Shown here in pieces: positions 10,681 to 24,549 of a stretch of 64,000 nt of DNA. The notes beneath the pieces were generated by a model, which was not told where the DNA came from, did no database searches, and saw only the letters and a program-made list of their open reading frames with translations. Position numbers and translations under genes: made by a program. Numbering within the stretch: the stretch's first letter is position 1; each line of letters starts with the position of its first letter. Origin of the DNA: Nephrocerus scutellatus (Eukaryota; Arthropoda; Insecta; Diptera; Pipunculidae); NCBI GenBank assembly GCA_947095585.1, contig OX352761.1:61704882-61768881 (forward strand). The letters are read 5' to 3'.

Positions 10681-12924
10681 CTATTCGCCAGATCCCAGAA
10701 TTTCCATAGGAACAAGTTCTATAGTCACATATTAGTCCTAGATTCCGAGTTTCATATGAATCCCTTGAGAAATGGCTTGGTTCCAAAAATCCCAGACCCT
10801 ATTGGCCAGATCCCAGAATTTCCATAGGAACAAGTCTTATAGTCACATATTAGTCCTACATTCCGAGTTTCATACGAATCCCTTGAGAAATGGCTTGGTT
10901 CCAAAAATCCCAGACCCTATTGGCCAGATCCCAGAATTTCCATAGGAACAAGTCTTATAGTCACATATTAGTCCTACATTCCGAGTTTCATATAAATCCC
11001 TTGAGAAATGGCTTGGTTCCAAAAATCCCAGACCCTTTTGGCCAGATCCCAGAATTTCCATAGGAACAAGTCTTATAGTCACATATTAGTCCCACATTCC
11101 GAATTTCATACGAATCCCTTGAGAAATGGCTTGGTTCCAAAAATTCCAGACCCTATTGGCCAGATCCCAGAATTTCCATAGGAACAAGTCTTATAGTCAC
11201 ATATTAGTCCTACATTCCGAGTTTCATACGAATCCCTTGAGAAATGGCTTGGTTCCAAAAATCCCAGGCCCTATTGGCCAGATTCCAAAATTTCCATAGG
11301 AACAAGTCTTATAGTCACATATTAGTCCCACATTCCGAGTTTCATACGAAACCCTTGAGAAATGGCTTGGTTCCAAAAATCCCAGACCCTATTGGCCAGA
11401 TCCCAGAATTTCCATAGGAACAAGTCTTATAGTCACATATTAGTCCCACATTTCGAGTTTCATAGGAATCCCTTGAGAAATGGCTTGGTTCCACAAATCC
11501 CAGGCCCTATTCGCCAGATCCCAGAATTTCCATAGGAACAAGTTCTATAGTCACATATTAGTCCTAGATTCCGAGTTTCATATGAATCCCTTGAGAAATG
11601 GCTTGGTTCCAAAAATCCCAGACCCTATTGGCCAGATCCCAGAATTTCCATAGGAACAAGTCTTATAGTCACATATTAGTCCTACATTCCGAGTTTCATA
11701 CGAATCCCTTGAGAAATGGCTTGGTTCCAAAAATTCCCAGGCCCTATTGGCCAGATCCCAGAATTTCCATAGGAACAAGTCTTATAGTCACGTATTAGTC
11801 CCACATTCCGAGTTTCATACGAATCCCTTGAGAAATGGCTTGGTTCCAAAAATTCCCAGGCCCTATTGGCCAGATCCCAGAATTTCCATAGGAACAAGTC
11901 TTATAGTCACATATTAGTCCTACATTCCAAGTTTCATACGAATCCCTTGAGAAATGGCTTGGTTCCAAAAATCCCAGACCCTATTGGCCAGATCCCAGAA
12001 TTTCCATAGGAACAAGTCTTATAGTCACATATTAGTCCTACATTCCGAGTTTCATACGAATCCCTTGAGAAATGGCTTGGTTCCAAAAATCCCAGACCCT
12101 ATTTGCCAGATCCCAGAATTTCCATAGGAACAAGTCTTATAGTCACATATTAGTCCCACATTTCGAGTTTCATAGGAATCCCTTGAGAAATGGCTTGGTT
12201 CCAAAAATCCCAGGCCCTATTGGCCAGATCCCAGAGTTTCCATAGGAACAAGTCTTATAGTCACATATAAGTCCTACATTCCGAGTTTCATATGAATCCC
12301 TTGAGAAATGGCTTGGTTCCAAAAATCCCAGACCCTATTGGCCAGATCCCAGAATTTCCATAGGAACAAGTCTTATAGTCACATATTAGTCCTACATTCC
12401 GAGTTTCATACGAATCCCTTGAGAAATGGCTTGGTTCCAAAAATTCCCAGGCCCTATTGGCCAGATCCCAGAATTTCCATAGGAACAAGTCTTATAGTCA
12501 CATATTAGTCCTACATTCCGAGTTTCATAGGAATCCCTTGAGAAATGGCTTGGTTCCAAAAATCCCAGGCCCTATTTGCCAGATCCCAGAATTTCCATAG
12601 GAACAAGTCTTATAGTCACATATTAGTCGCACATTCCGAGTTTCTTACGAATCCCTTTAGAAATGGCTTGGTTCCAAAAATCCCAGACCCTATTGCCAGA
12701 TCCCAGAATTTCCATAGGAACAAGTCTTATAGTCACGTATTAGTCCCACATTCCGAGTTTCATACGAATCCCTTGAGAAATGGCTTGGTTCCAAAAATCC
12801 CAGACCCTATTGGCCAGATCCCAGAATTTCCATAGGAACAAGTCTTATAGTCACGTATTAGTCCCACATTCCGAGTTTCATACGAATCCCTTAAGAAATG
12901 GCTTGGTTCCAAAAATCCCAGTCC
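10681..12924 (+). repeat. 19-monomer tandem unit, copy 1 (2,244 bp)
   Basis: Sequence from the ctattcgcc mark at 10,681 repeats at 12,925 with a 2,244-bp period (19 x 118, plus three 119-bp monomers, minus one 117-bp monomer). Anchors: 10,870 to 13,114, 11,598 to 13,842, 12,308 to 14,552 and 12,545 to 14,789. It is nested inside the 80-monomer duplication. Confidence 0.88.
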
Positions 12925-15168
12925 CTATTCGCCAGATCCCAGAATTTCCATAGGAACAAGTTCTATAGTCACATATTAGTCCTAGATTCCGAGTTTCATA
13001 TGAATCCCTTGAGAAATGGCTTGGTTCCAAAAATCCCAGACCCTATTGGCCAGATCCCAGAATTTCCATAGGAACAAGTCTTATAGTCACATATTAGTCC
13101 TACATTCCGAGTTTCATACGAATCCCTTGAGAAATGGCTTGGTTCCAAAAATCCCAGACCCTATTGGCCAGATCCCAGAATTTCCATAGGAACAAGTCTT
13201 ATAGTCACATATTAGTCCTACATTCCGAGTTTCATATAAATCCCTTGAGAAATGGCTTGGTTCCAAAAATCCCAGACCCTTTTGGCCAGATCCCAGAATT
13301 TCCATAGGAACAAGTCTTATAGTCACATATTAGTCCCACATTCCGAATTTCATACGAATCCCTTGAGAAATGGCTTGGTTCCAAAAATCCCAGACCCTAT
13401 TGGCCAGATCCCAGAATTTCCATAGGAACAAGTCTTATAGTCACATATTAGTCCTACATTCCGAGTTTCATACGAATCCCTTGAGAAATGGCTTGGTTCC
13501 AAAAATCCCAGGCCCTATTGGCCAGATTCCAAAATTTCCATAGGAACAAGTCTTATAGTCACATATTAGTCCTACATTCCGAGTTTCATACGAAACCCTT
13601 GAGAAATGGCTTGGTTCCAAAAATCCCAGACCCTATTGGCCAGATCCCAGAATTTCCAAAGGAACAAGTCTTATAGTCACATATTAGTCCCACATTTCGA
13701 GTTTCATAGGAATCCCTTGAGAAATGGCTTGGTTCCACAAATCCCAGGCCCTATTCGCCAGATCCCAGAATTTCCATAGGAACAAGTTCTATAGTCACAT
13801 ATTAGTCCTAGATTCCGAGTTTCATATGAATCCCTTGAGAAATGGCTTGGTTCCAAAAATCCCAGACCCTATTGGCCAGATCCCAGAATTTCCATAGGAA
13901 CAAGTCTTATAGTCACATATTAGTCCTACATTCCGAGTTTCATACGAATCCCTTGAGAAATGGCTTGGTTCCAAAAATTCCCAGCCCCTATTGGCCAGAT
14001 CCCAGAATTTCCATAGGAACAAGTCTTATAGTCACGTATTAGTCCCACATTCCGAGTTTCATACGAATCCCTTGAGAAATGGCTTGGTTCCAAAAATTCC
14101 CAGGCCCTATTGGCCAGATCCCAGAATTTCCATAGGAACAAGTCTTATAGTCACATATTAGTCCTACATTCCAAGTTTCATACGAATCCCTTGAGAAATG
14201 GCTTGGTTCCAAAAATCCCAGACCCTATTGGCCAGATCCCAGAATTTCCATAGGAACAAGTCTTATAGTCACATATTAGTCCTACATTCCGAGTTTCATA
14301 CGAATCCCTTGAGAAATGGCTTGGTTCCAAAAATCCCAGACCCTATTTGCCAGATCCCAGAATTTCCATAGGAACAAGTCTTATAGTCACATATTAGTCC
14401 CACATTTCGAGTTTCATAGAAATCCCTTGAGAAATGGCTTGGTTCCAAAAATCCCAGGCCCTATTGGCCAGATCCCAGAGTTTCCATAGGAACAAGTCTT
14501 ATAGTCACATATAAGTCCTACATTCCGAGTTTCATATGAATCCCTTGAGAAATGGCTTGGTTCCAAAAATCCCAGACCCTATTGGCCAGATCCCAGAATT
14601 TCCATAGGAACAAGTCTTATAGTCACATATTAGTCCTACATTCCGAGTTTCATACGAATCCCTTGAGAAATGGCTTGGTTCCAAAAATTCCCAGGCCCTA
14701 TTGGCCAGATCCCAGAATTTCCATAGGAACAAGTCTTATAGTCACATATTAGTCCTACATTCCGAGTTTCATAGGAATCCCTTGAGAAATGGCTTGGTTC
14801 CAAAAATCCCAGGCCCTATTTGCCAGATCCCAGAATTTCCATAGGAACAAGTCTTATAGTCACATATTAGTCGCACATTCCGAGTTTCTTACGAATCCCT
14901 TTAGAAATGGCTTGGTTCCAAAAATCCCAGACCCTATTGCCAGATCCCAGAATTTCCATAGGAACAAGTCTTATAGTCACGTATTAGTCCCACATTCCGA
15001 GTTTCATACGAATCCCTTGAGAAATGGCTTGGTTCCAAAAATCCCAGACCCTATTGGCCAGATCCCAGAATTTCCATAGGAACAAGTCTTATAGTCACGT
15101 ATTAGTCCCACATTCCGAGTTTCATACGAATCCCTTAAGAAATGGCTTGGTTCCAAAAATCCCAGTCC
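12925..15168 (+). repeat. 19-monomer tandem unit, copy 2 (2,244 bp)
   Basis: This begins inside a hybrid monomer. The left part reads cccagtccc, as in the monomer after cacgta repeats. The right part reads attcgcc with agttctatag, as in the ccacaaatccc type. That chimera fixes the crossover to the shared ccctatt at about 12,921-12,929. The copy ends near 15,168, where the non-hybrid agtccctattggcc form is kept. Confidence 0.88.
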
Positions 15169-16712
15169 CTATTGGCCAGATCCCAGAATTTCCATAGGAA
15201 CAAGTCTTATAGTCACATATTAGTCCTACATTCCGAGTTTCATACGAATCCCTTGAGAAATGGCTTGGTTCCAAAAATCCCAGGCCCTATTGGCCAGATC
15301 CCAGAATTTCCATAGGAACAAGTCTTATAGTCACATATTAGTCCCACATTCCGAGTTTCATACGAAACCCTTGAGAAATGGCTTGGTTCCAAAAATCCCA
15401 GACCCTATTGGCCAGATCCCAGAATTTCCATAGGAACAAGTCTTATAGTCACATATTAGTCCCACATTTCGAGTTTCATAGGAATCCCTTGAGAAATGGC
15501 TTGGTTCCACAAATCCCAGGCCCTATTCGCCAGATCCCAGAATTTCCATAGGAACAAGTTCTATAGTCACATATTAGTCCTAGATTCCGAGTTTCATATG
15601 AATCCCTTGAGAAATGGCTTGGTTCCAAAAATCCCAGACCCTATTGGCCAGATCCCAGAATTTCCATAGGAACAAGTCTTATAGTCACATATTAGTCCTA
15701 CATTCCGAGTTTCATACGAATCCCTTGAGAAATGGCTTGGTTCCAAAAATTCCCAGGCCCTATTGGCCAGATCCCAGAATTTCCATAGGAACAAGTCTTA
15801 TAGTCACGTATTAGTCCCACATTCCGAGTTTCATACGAATCCCTTGAGAAATGGCTTGGTTCCAAAAATCCCAGGCCCTATTGGCCAGATCCCAGAATTT
15901 CCATAGGAACAAGTCTTATAGTCACATATTAGTCCTACATTCCAAGTTTCATACGAATCCCTTGAGAAATGGCTTGGTTCCAAAAATCCCAGACCCTATT
16001 GGCCAGATCCCAGAATTTCCATAGGAACAAGTCTTATAGTCACATATTAGTCCTACATTCCGAGTTTCATACGAATCCCTTGAGAAATGGCTTGGTTCCA
16101 AAAATCCCAGACCCTATTGGCCAGATCCCAGAATTTCCATAGGAACAAGTCTTATAGTCACATATTAGTCCCACATTTCGAGTTTTATAGGAATCCCTTG
16201 GGAAATGGCTTGGTTCCAAAAATCCCAGGCCCTATTGGCCAGATCCCAGAGTTTCCATAGGAACAAGTCTTATAGTCACATATAAGTCCTACATTCCGAG
16301 TTTCATATGAATCCCTTGAGAAATGGCTTGGTTCCAAAAATCCCAGACCCTATTGGCCAGATCCCAGAATTTCCATAGGAACAAGTCTTATAGTCACATA
16401 TTAGTCCTACATTCCGAGTTTCATACGAATCCCTTGAGAAATGGCTTGGTTCCAAAAATTCCCAGGCCCTATTGGCCAGATCCCAGAATTTCCATAGGAA
16501 CAAGTCTTATAGTCACATATTAGTCCTACATTCCGAGTTTCATAGGAATCCCTTGAGAAATGGCTTGGTTCCAAAAATCCCAGGCCCTATTGGCCAGATC
16601 CCAGAATTTCCATAGGAACAAGTCTTATAGTCACATATTAGTCGCACATTCCGAGTTTCATACGAATCCCTTTAGAAATGGCTTGGTTCCAAAAATCCCA
16701 GACCCTATTGCC

Positions 16713-16737
16713 AGATCCCAGAATTTCCATAGGAACA
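16713..16737 (+). repeat. Junction of the 80-monomer duplication (hybrid monomer)
   Basis: The monomer here starts as the 117-bp attgccag type, which elsewhere leads into aacaagtc and cacgta. It ends as the aacaggtc/cacata/cccac type, which elsewhere follows gataaatgg. The switch lies in the stretch common to both parents. It is the expected product of in-register unequal crossing over between 16.7-kb-like and 7.28-kb-like sequence. Confidence 0.85.
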
Positions 16738-16877
16738 GGTCTTATAGTCACATATTAGTCCCACATTCCGAGTTTCATACGAATCCCTTGAGAAATGGCT
16801 TGGTTCCAAAAATCCCAGACGCTATTGGCCAGATCCCAGAATATCCATAGGAACAAGTCTTATAGTCACATATTAGT

Positions 16878-17245
16878 CGAACATTCCGAGTTTCATACGA
16901 ATCCCTTGAGAAATGGCTTGGTTCCAAAAATCCCAGACCCTATTGGCCAGATCCCAGAATTTCCATAGGAACAAGTCTTATAGTCACGTATTAGTCCCAC
17001 ATTCCGAGTTTCATACGAATCCCTTGAGAAATAGCTTGGTTCCCAAAAATCCCAGACCCTATTGGCCAGATCCCAGAATTTCCATAGGAACAAGTATTAT
17101 AGTCACGTATTAGTCCCACGTTCCGATTTTCATACGAATCCCTTGAGAAATGACTTGCTTCCAAAAATCCCAGACCCTATTGGCCAGATCCCAGAATTTC
17201 CATAGAAACAAGTCTAATATTCACATATTAGTCCCACTTTCCGAG
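16878..17245 (+). repeat. Cassette K, copy 4
   Basis: Exactly 9,450 bp after copy 3, at the start of the second 80-monomer duplication copy. Confidence 0.9.
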
Positions 17246-20130
17246 TTTCATACGAATCCCTTGAGAAATGGCTTGGTTCCAAAAATCCCAGACCCTATTG
17301 GCCAGATCCCAGAATTTCCATAGGAACAAGTCTTATAGTCACATATTAGTCCTACATTCCTAGTTTCATATGAATCCCTTGAGAAATGGCTTGGTTCCAA
17401 AAATCCCAGACCCTATTGGCCAGATCCCAGAATTTCCATAGGAACAAGTCTTATAGTCACATATTAGTCCTACATTCCGAGTTTCATATAAATCCCTTGA
17501 GAAATGGCTTGGTTCCAAAAATCCCAGACCCTTTTGGCCAGATCCCAGAATTTCCATAGGAACAAGTCTTATAGTCACATATTAGTCCCACATTCCGAAT
17601 TTCATACGAATCCCTTGAGAAATGGCTTGGTTCCAAAAATCCCAGACCCTATTGGCCAGATCCCAGAATTTCCATAGGAACAAGTCTTATAGTCACATAT
17701 TAGTCCTACATTCCGAGTTTCATACGAATCCCTTGAGAAATGGCTTGGTTCCAAAAATCCCAGGCCCTATTGGCCAGATTCCAGAATTTCCATAGGAACA
17801 AGTCTTATAGTCACATATTAGTCCCACATTCCGAGTTTCATACGAAACCCTTGAGAAATGGCTTGGTTCCAAAAATCCCAGACCCTATTGGCCAGATCCC
17901 AGAATTTCCATAGGAACAAGTCTTATAGTCACATATTAGTCCCACATTTCGAGTTTCATAGGAATCCCTTGAGAAATGGCTTGGTTCCACAAATCCCAGG
18001 CCCTATTCGCCAGATCCCAGAATTTCCATAGGAACAAGTTCTATAGTCACATATTAGTCCTTGATTCCGAGTTTCATATGAATCCCTTGAGAAATGGCTT
18101 GGTTCCAAAAATCCCAGACCCTATTGGCCAGATCCCAGAATTTCCATAGGAACAAGTCTTATAGTCACATATTAGCCCTACATTCCGAGTTTCATACGAA
18201 TCCCTTGAGAAATGGCTTGGTTCCAAAAATTCCCAGGCCCTATTGGCCAGATCCCAGAATTTCCATAGGAACAAGTCTTATAGTCACGTATTAGTCCCAC
18301 ATTCCGAGTTTCATACGAATCCCTTGAGAAATGGCTTGGTTCCAAAAATTCCCAGGCCCTATTGGCCAGATCCCAGAATTTCCATAGGAACAAGTCTTAT
18401 AGTCACATATTAGTCCTACATTCCAAGTTTCATACGAATCCCTTGAGAAATGGCTTGGTTCCAAAAATCCCAGACCCTATTGGCCAGATCCCAGAATTTC
18501 CATAGGAACAAGTCTTATAGTCACATATTAGTCCTACATTCCAAGTTTCATACGAATCCCTTGAGAAATGGCTTGGTTCCAAAAATTCCCAGGCCCTATT
18601 GGCCAGATCCCAGAATTTCCATAGGAACAAGTCTTATAGTCACGTATTAGTCCCACATTCCGAGTTTCATACGAATCCCTTGAGAAATGGCTTGGTTCCA
18701 AAAATTCCCAGGCCCTATTGGCCAGATCCCAGAATTTCCATAGGAACAAGTCTTATAGTCACATATTAGTCCTACATTCCAAGTTTCATACGAATCCCTT
18801 GAGAAATGGCTTGGTTCCAAAAATCCCAGACCCTATTGGCCAGATCCCAGAATTTCCATAGGAACAAGTCTTATAGTCACATATTAGTCCTACATTCCGA
18901 GTTTCATACGAATCCCTTGAGAAATGGCTTGGTTCCAAAAATCCCAGACCCTATTGGCCAGATCCCAGAATTTCCATAGGAACAAGTCTTATAGTCACAT
19001 ATTAGTCCCACATTTCGAGTTTCATAGGAATCCCTTGAGAAATGGCTTGGTTCCAAAAATCCCAGGCCCTATTGGCCAGATCCCAGAGTTTCCATAGGAA
19101 CAAGTCTTATAGTCACATATAAGTCCTACATTCCGAGTTTCATATGAATCCCTTGAGAAATGGCTTGGTTCCAAAAATCCCAGACCCTATTGGCCAGATC
19201 CCAGAATTTCCATAGGAACAAGTCTTATAGTCACATATTAGTCCTACATTCCGAGTTTCATACGAATCCCTTGAGAAATGGCTTGGTTCCAAAAATTCCC
19301 AGGCCCTATTGGCCAGATCCCAGAATTTCCATAGGAACAAGTCTTATAGTCACATATTAGTCCTACATTCCGAGTTTCATAGGAATCCCTTGAGAAATGG
19401 CTTGGTTCCAAAAATCCCAGGCCCTATTTGCCAGATCCCAGAATTTCCATAGGAACAAGTCTTATAGTCACATATTAGTCGCACATTCCGAGTTTCATAC
19501 GAATCCCTTGAGAAATGGCTTGGTTCCAAAAATCCCAGACCCTATTGCCAGATCCCAGAATTTCCATAGGAACAAGTCTTATAGACACGTATTAGTCCCA
19601 CATTCCGAGTTTCATACGAATCCCTTGAGAAATGGCTTGGTTCCAAAAATCCCAGACCCTATTGGCCAGATCCCAGAATTTCCATAGGAACAAGTCTTAT
19701 AGTCACGTATTAGTCCCACATTCCGAGTTTCATACGAATCCCTTAAGAAATGGCTTGGTTCCAAAAATCCCAGTCCCTATTGGCCAGATCCCAGAATTTC
19801 CATAGGAACAAGTCTTATAGTCACATATTAGTCCTACATTCCGAGTTTCATACGAATCCCTTGAGAAATGGCTTGGTTCCAAAAATCCCAGGCCCTATTG
19901 GCCAGATCCCAGAATTTCCATAGGAACAAGTCTTATAGTCACATATTAGTCCCACATTCCGAGTTTCATACGAAACCCTTGAGAAATGGCTTGGTTCCAA
20001 AAATCCCAGACCCTATTGGCCAGATCCCAGAATTTCCATAGGAACAAGTCTTATAGTCACATATTAGTCCCACATTTCGAGTTTCATAGGAATCCCTTGA
20101 GAAATGGCTTGGTTCCACAAATCCCAGGCC

Positions 20131-22374
20131 CTATTCGCCAGATCCCAGAATTTCCATAGGAACAAGTTCTATAGTCACATATTAGTCCTAGATTCCGAGT
20201 TTCATATGAATCCCTTGAGAAATGGCTTGGTTCCAAAAATCCCAGACCCTATTGGCCAGATCCCAGAATTTCCATAGGAACAAGTCTTATAGTCACATAT
20301 TAGTCCTACATTCCGAGTTTCATACGAATCCCTTGAGAAATGGCTTGGTTCCAAAAATCCCAGACCCTATTGGCCAGATCCCAGAATTTCCATAGGAACA
20401 AGTCTTATAGTCACATATTAGTCCTACATTCCGAGTTTCATATAAATCCCTTGAGAAATGGCTTGGTTCCAAAAATCCCAGACCCTTTTGGCCAGATCCC
20501 AGAATTTCCATAGGAACAAGTCTTATAGTCACATATTAGTCCCACATTCCGAATTTCATACGAATCCCTTGAGAAATGGCTTGGTTCCAAAAATCCCAGA
20601 CCCTATTGGCCAGATCCCAGAATTTCCATAGGAACAAGTCTTATAGTCACATATTAGTCCTACATTCCGAGTTTCATACGAATCCCTTGAGAAATGGCTT
20701 GGTTCCAAAAATCCCAGGCCCTATTGGCCAGATTCCAAAATTTCCATAGGAACAAGTCTTATAGTCACATATTAGTCCCACATTCCGAGTTTCATACGAA
20801 ACCCTTGAGAAATGGCTTGGTTCCAAAAATCCCAGACCCTATTGGCCAGATCCCAGAATTTCCATAGGAACAAGTCTTATAGTCACATATTAGTCCCACA
20901 TTTCGAGTTTCATAGGAATCCCTTGAGAAATGGCTTGGTTCCACAAATCCCAGGCCCTATTCGCCAGATCCCAGAATTTCCATAGGAACAAGTTCTATAG
21001 TCACATATTAGTCCTAGATTCCGAGTTTCATATGAATCCCTTGAGAAATGGCTTGGTTCCAAAAATCCCAGACCCTATTGGCCAGATCCCAGAATTTCCA
21101 TAGGAACAAGTCTTATAGTCACATATTAGTCCTACATTCCGAGTTTCATACGAATCCCTTGAGAAATGGCTTGGTTCCAAAAATTCCCAGGCCCTATTGG
21201 CCAGATCCCAGAATTTCCATAGGAACAAGTCTTATAGTCACGTATTAGTCCCACATTCCGAGTTTCATACGAATCCCTTGAGAAATGGCTTGGTTCCAAA
21301 AATTCCCAGGCCCTATTGGCCAGATCCCAGAATTTCCATAGGAACAATTCTTATAGTCACATATTAGTCCTACATTCCAAGTTTCATACGAATCCCTTGA
21401 GAAATGGCTTGGTTCCAAAAATCCCAGACCCTATTGGCCAGATCCCAGAATTTCCATAGGAACAAGTCTTATAGTCACATATTAGTCCTACATTCCGAGT
21501 TTCATACGAATCCCTTGAGAAATGGCTTGGTTCCAAAAATCCCAGACCCTATTTGCCAGATCCCAGAATTTCCATAGGAACAAGTCTTATAGTCACATAT
21601 TAGTCCCACATTTCGAGTTTCATAGGAATCCCTTGAGAAATGGCTTGGTTCCAAAAATCCCAGGCCCTATTGGCCAGATCCCAGAGTTTCCATAGGAACA
21701 AGTCTTATAGTCACATATAAGTCCTACATTCCGAGTTTCATATGAATCCCTTGAGAAATGGCTTGGTTCCAAAAATCCCAGACCCTATTGGCCAGATCCC
21801 AGAATTTCCATAGGAACAAGTCTTATAGTCACATATTAGTCCTACATTCCGAGTTTCATACGAATCCCTTGAGAAATGGCTTGGTTCCAAAAATTCCCAG
21901 GCCCTATTGGCCAGATCCCAGAATTTCCATAGGAACAAGTCTTATAGTCACATATTAGTCCTACATTCCGAGTTTCATAGGAATCCCTTGAGAAATGGCT
22001 TGGTTCCAAAAATCCCAGGCCCTATTTGCCAGATCCCAGAATTTCCATAGGAACAAGTCTTATAGTCACATATTAGTCGCACATTCCGAGTTTCTTACGA
22101 ATCCCTTTAGAAATGGCTTGGTTCCAAAAATCCCAGACCCTATTGCCAGATCCCAGAATTTCCATAGGAACAAGTCTTATAGTCACGTATTAGTCCCACA
22201 TTCCGAGTTTCATACGAATCCCTTGAGAAATGGCTTGGTTCCAAAAATCCCAGACCCTATTGGCCAGATCCCAGAATTTCCATAGGAACAAGTCTTATAG
22301 TCACGTATTAGTCCCACATTCCGAGTTTCATACGAATCCCTTAAGAAATGGCTTGGTTCCAAAAATCCCAGTCC
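20131..22374 (+). repeat. 19-monomer tandem unit, copy 1 in the second segmental copy
   Basis: Counterpart of 10,681-12,924 at offset 9,450. The internal 2,244-bp period is retained (for example 21,048 to 23,292 and 21,758 to 24,002). Confidence 0.85.
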
Positions 22375-24549
22375 CTATTCGCCAGATCCCAGAATTTCCA
22401 TAGGAACAAGTTCTATAGTCACATATTAGTCCTAGATTCCGAGTTTCATATGAATCCCTTGAGAAATGGCTTGGTTCCAAAAATCCCAGACCCTATTGGC
22501 CAGATCCCAGAATTTCCATAGGAACAAGTCTTATAGTCACATATTAGTCCTACATTCCGAGTTTCATACGAATCCCTTGAGAAATGGCTTGGTTCCAAAA
22601 ATCCCAGACCCTATTGGCCAGATCCCAGAATTTCCATAGGAACAAGTCTTATAGTCACATATTAGTCCTACATTCCGAGTTTCATATAAATCCCTTGAGA
22701 AATGGCTTGGTTCCAAAAATCCCAGACCCTTTTGGCCAGATCCCAGAATTTCCATAGGAACAAGTCTTATAGTCACATATTAGTCCCACATTCCGAATTT
22801 CATACGAATCCCTTGAGAAATGGCTTGGTTCCAAAAATCCCAGACCCTATTGGCCAGATCCCAGAATTTCCATAGGAACAAGTCTTATAGTCACATATTA
22901 GTCCTACATTCCGAGTTTCATACGAATCCCTTGAGAAATGGCTTGGTTCCAAAAATCCCAGGCCCTATTGGCCAGATTCCAAAATTTCCATAGGAACAAG
23001 TCTTATAGTCACATATTAGTCCCACATTCCGAGTTTCATACGAAACCCTTGAGAAATGGCTTGGTTCCAAAAATCCCAGACCCTATTGGCCAGATCCCAG
23101 AATTTCCATAGGAACAAGTCTTATAGTCACATATTAGTCCCACATTTCGAGTTTCATAGGAATCCCTTGAGAAATGGCTTGGTTCCACAAATCCCAGGCC
23201 CTATTCGCCAGATCCCAGAATTTCCATAGGAACAAGTTCTATAGTCACATATTAGTCCTAGATTCCGAGTTTTATATGAATCCCTTGAGAAATGGCTTGG
23301 TTCCAAAAATCCCAGACCCTATTGGCCAGATCCCAGAATTTCCATAGGAACAAGTCTTATAGTCACATATTAGTCCTACATTCCGAGTTTCATACGAATC
23401 CCTTGAGAAATGGCTTGGTTCCAAAAATTCCCAGGCCCTATTGGCCAGATCCCAGAATTTCCATAGGAACAAGTCTTATAGTCACGTATTAGTCCCACAT
23501 TCCGAGTTTCATACGAATCCCTTGAGAAGTGGCTTGGTTCCAAAAATTCCCAGGCCCTATTGGCCAGATCCCAGAATTTCCATAGGAACAAGTCTTATAG
23601 TCACATATTAGTCCTACATTCCAAGTTTCATACGAATCCCTTGAGAAATGGCTTGGTTCCAAAAATCCCAGACCCTATTGGCCAGATCCCAGAATTTCCA
23701 TAGGAACAAGTCTTATAGTCACATATTAGTCCTACATTCCGAGTTTCATACGAATCCCTTGAGAAATGGCTTGGTTCCAAAAATCCCAGACCCTATTTGC
23801 CAGATCCCAGAATTTCCATAGGAACAAGTCTTATAGTCACATATTAGTCCCACATTTCGAGTTTCATAGGAATCCCTTGAGAAATGGCTTGGTTCCAAAA
23901 ATCCCAGGCCCTATTGGCCAGATCCCAGAGTTTCCATAGGAACAAGTCTTATAGTCACATATAAGTCCTACATTCCGAGTTTCATATGAATCCCTTGAGA
24001 AATGGCTTGGTTCCAAAAATCCCAGACCCTATTGGCCAGATCCCAGAATTTCCATAGGAACAAGTCTTATAGTCACATATTAGTCCTACATTCCGAGTTT
24101 CATACGAATCCCTTGAGAAATGGCTTGGTTCCAAAAATTCCCAGGCCCTATTGGCCAGATCCCAGAATTTCCATAGGAACAAGTCTTATAGTCACATATT
24201 AGTCCTACATTCCGAGTTTCATAGGAATCCCTTGAGAAATGGCTTGGTTCCAAAAATCCCAGGCCCTATTTGCCAGATCCCAGAATTTCCATAGGAACAA
24301 GTCTTATAGTCACATATTAGTCGCACATTCCGAGTTTCTTACGAATCCCTTTAGAAATGGCTTGGTTCCAAAAATCCCAGACCCTATTGCCAGATCCCAG
24401 AATTTCCATAGGAACAAGTCTTATAGTCACGTATTAGTCCCACATTCCGAGTTTCATACGAATCCCTTGAGAAATGGCTTGGTTCCAAAAATCCCAGACC
24501 CTATTGGCCAGATCCCAGAATTTCCATAGGAACAAGTCTTATAGTCACA
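22375..24549 (+). repeat. 19-monomer tandem unit, copy 2 in the second segmental copy (3' truncated)
   Basis: Counterpart of 12,925-15,099 with the same hybrid monomer at about 22,371-22,379. It stops at about 24,549, where a five-monomer deletion joins it to sequence equivalent to 15,690. Confidence 0.85.

Larger units (their letters stand above)
7279..16728 (+). repeat. 80-monomer segmental tandem duplication, copy 1 (9,450 bp)
   Basis: This aligns base for base to the next block at offset 9,450 from about 7,279 to 15,099. After a gap of five monomers it aligns at offset 8,860 from about 15,690 to 16,713. The period is 80 monomers: I count 14 monomers of 119 bp and 4 of 117 bp in it, and 80 x 118 + 14 - 4 = 9,450. 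Differences between copies that I noticed number about a dozen in 7.8 kb (for example near 8,316, 9,091, 9,929, 10,238, 11,142, 13,570, 13,657, 13,984 and 14,420), roughly 99.8% identity. It directly abuts copy 2. Confidence 0.9.
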
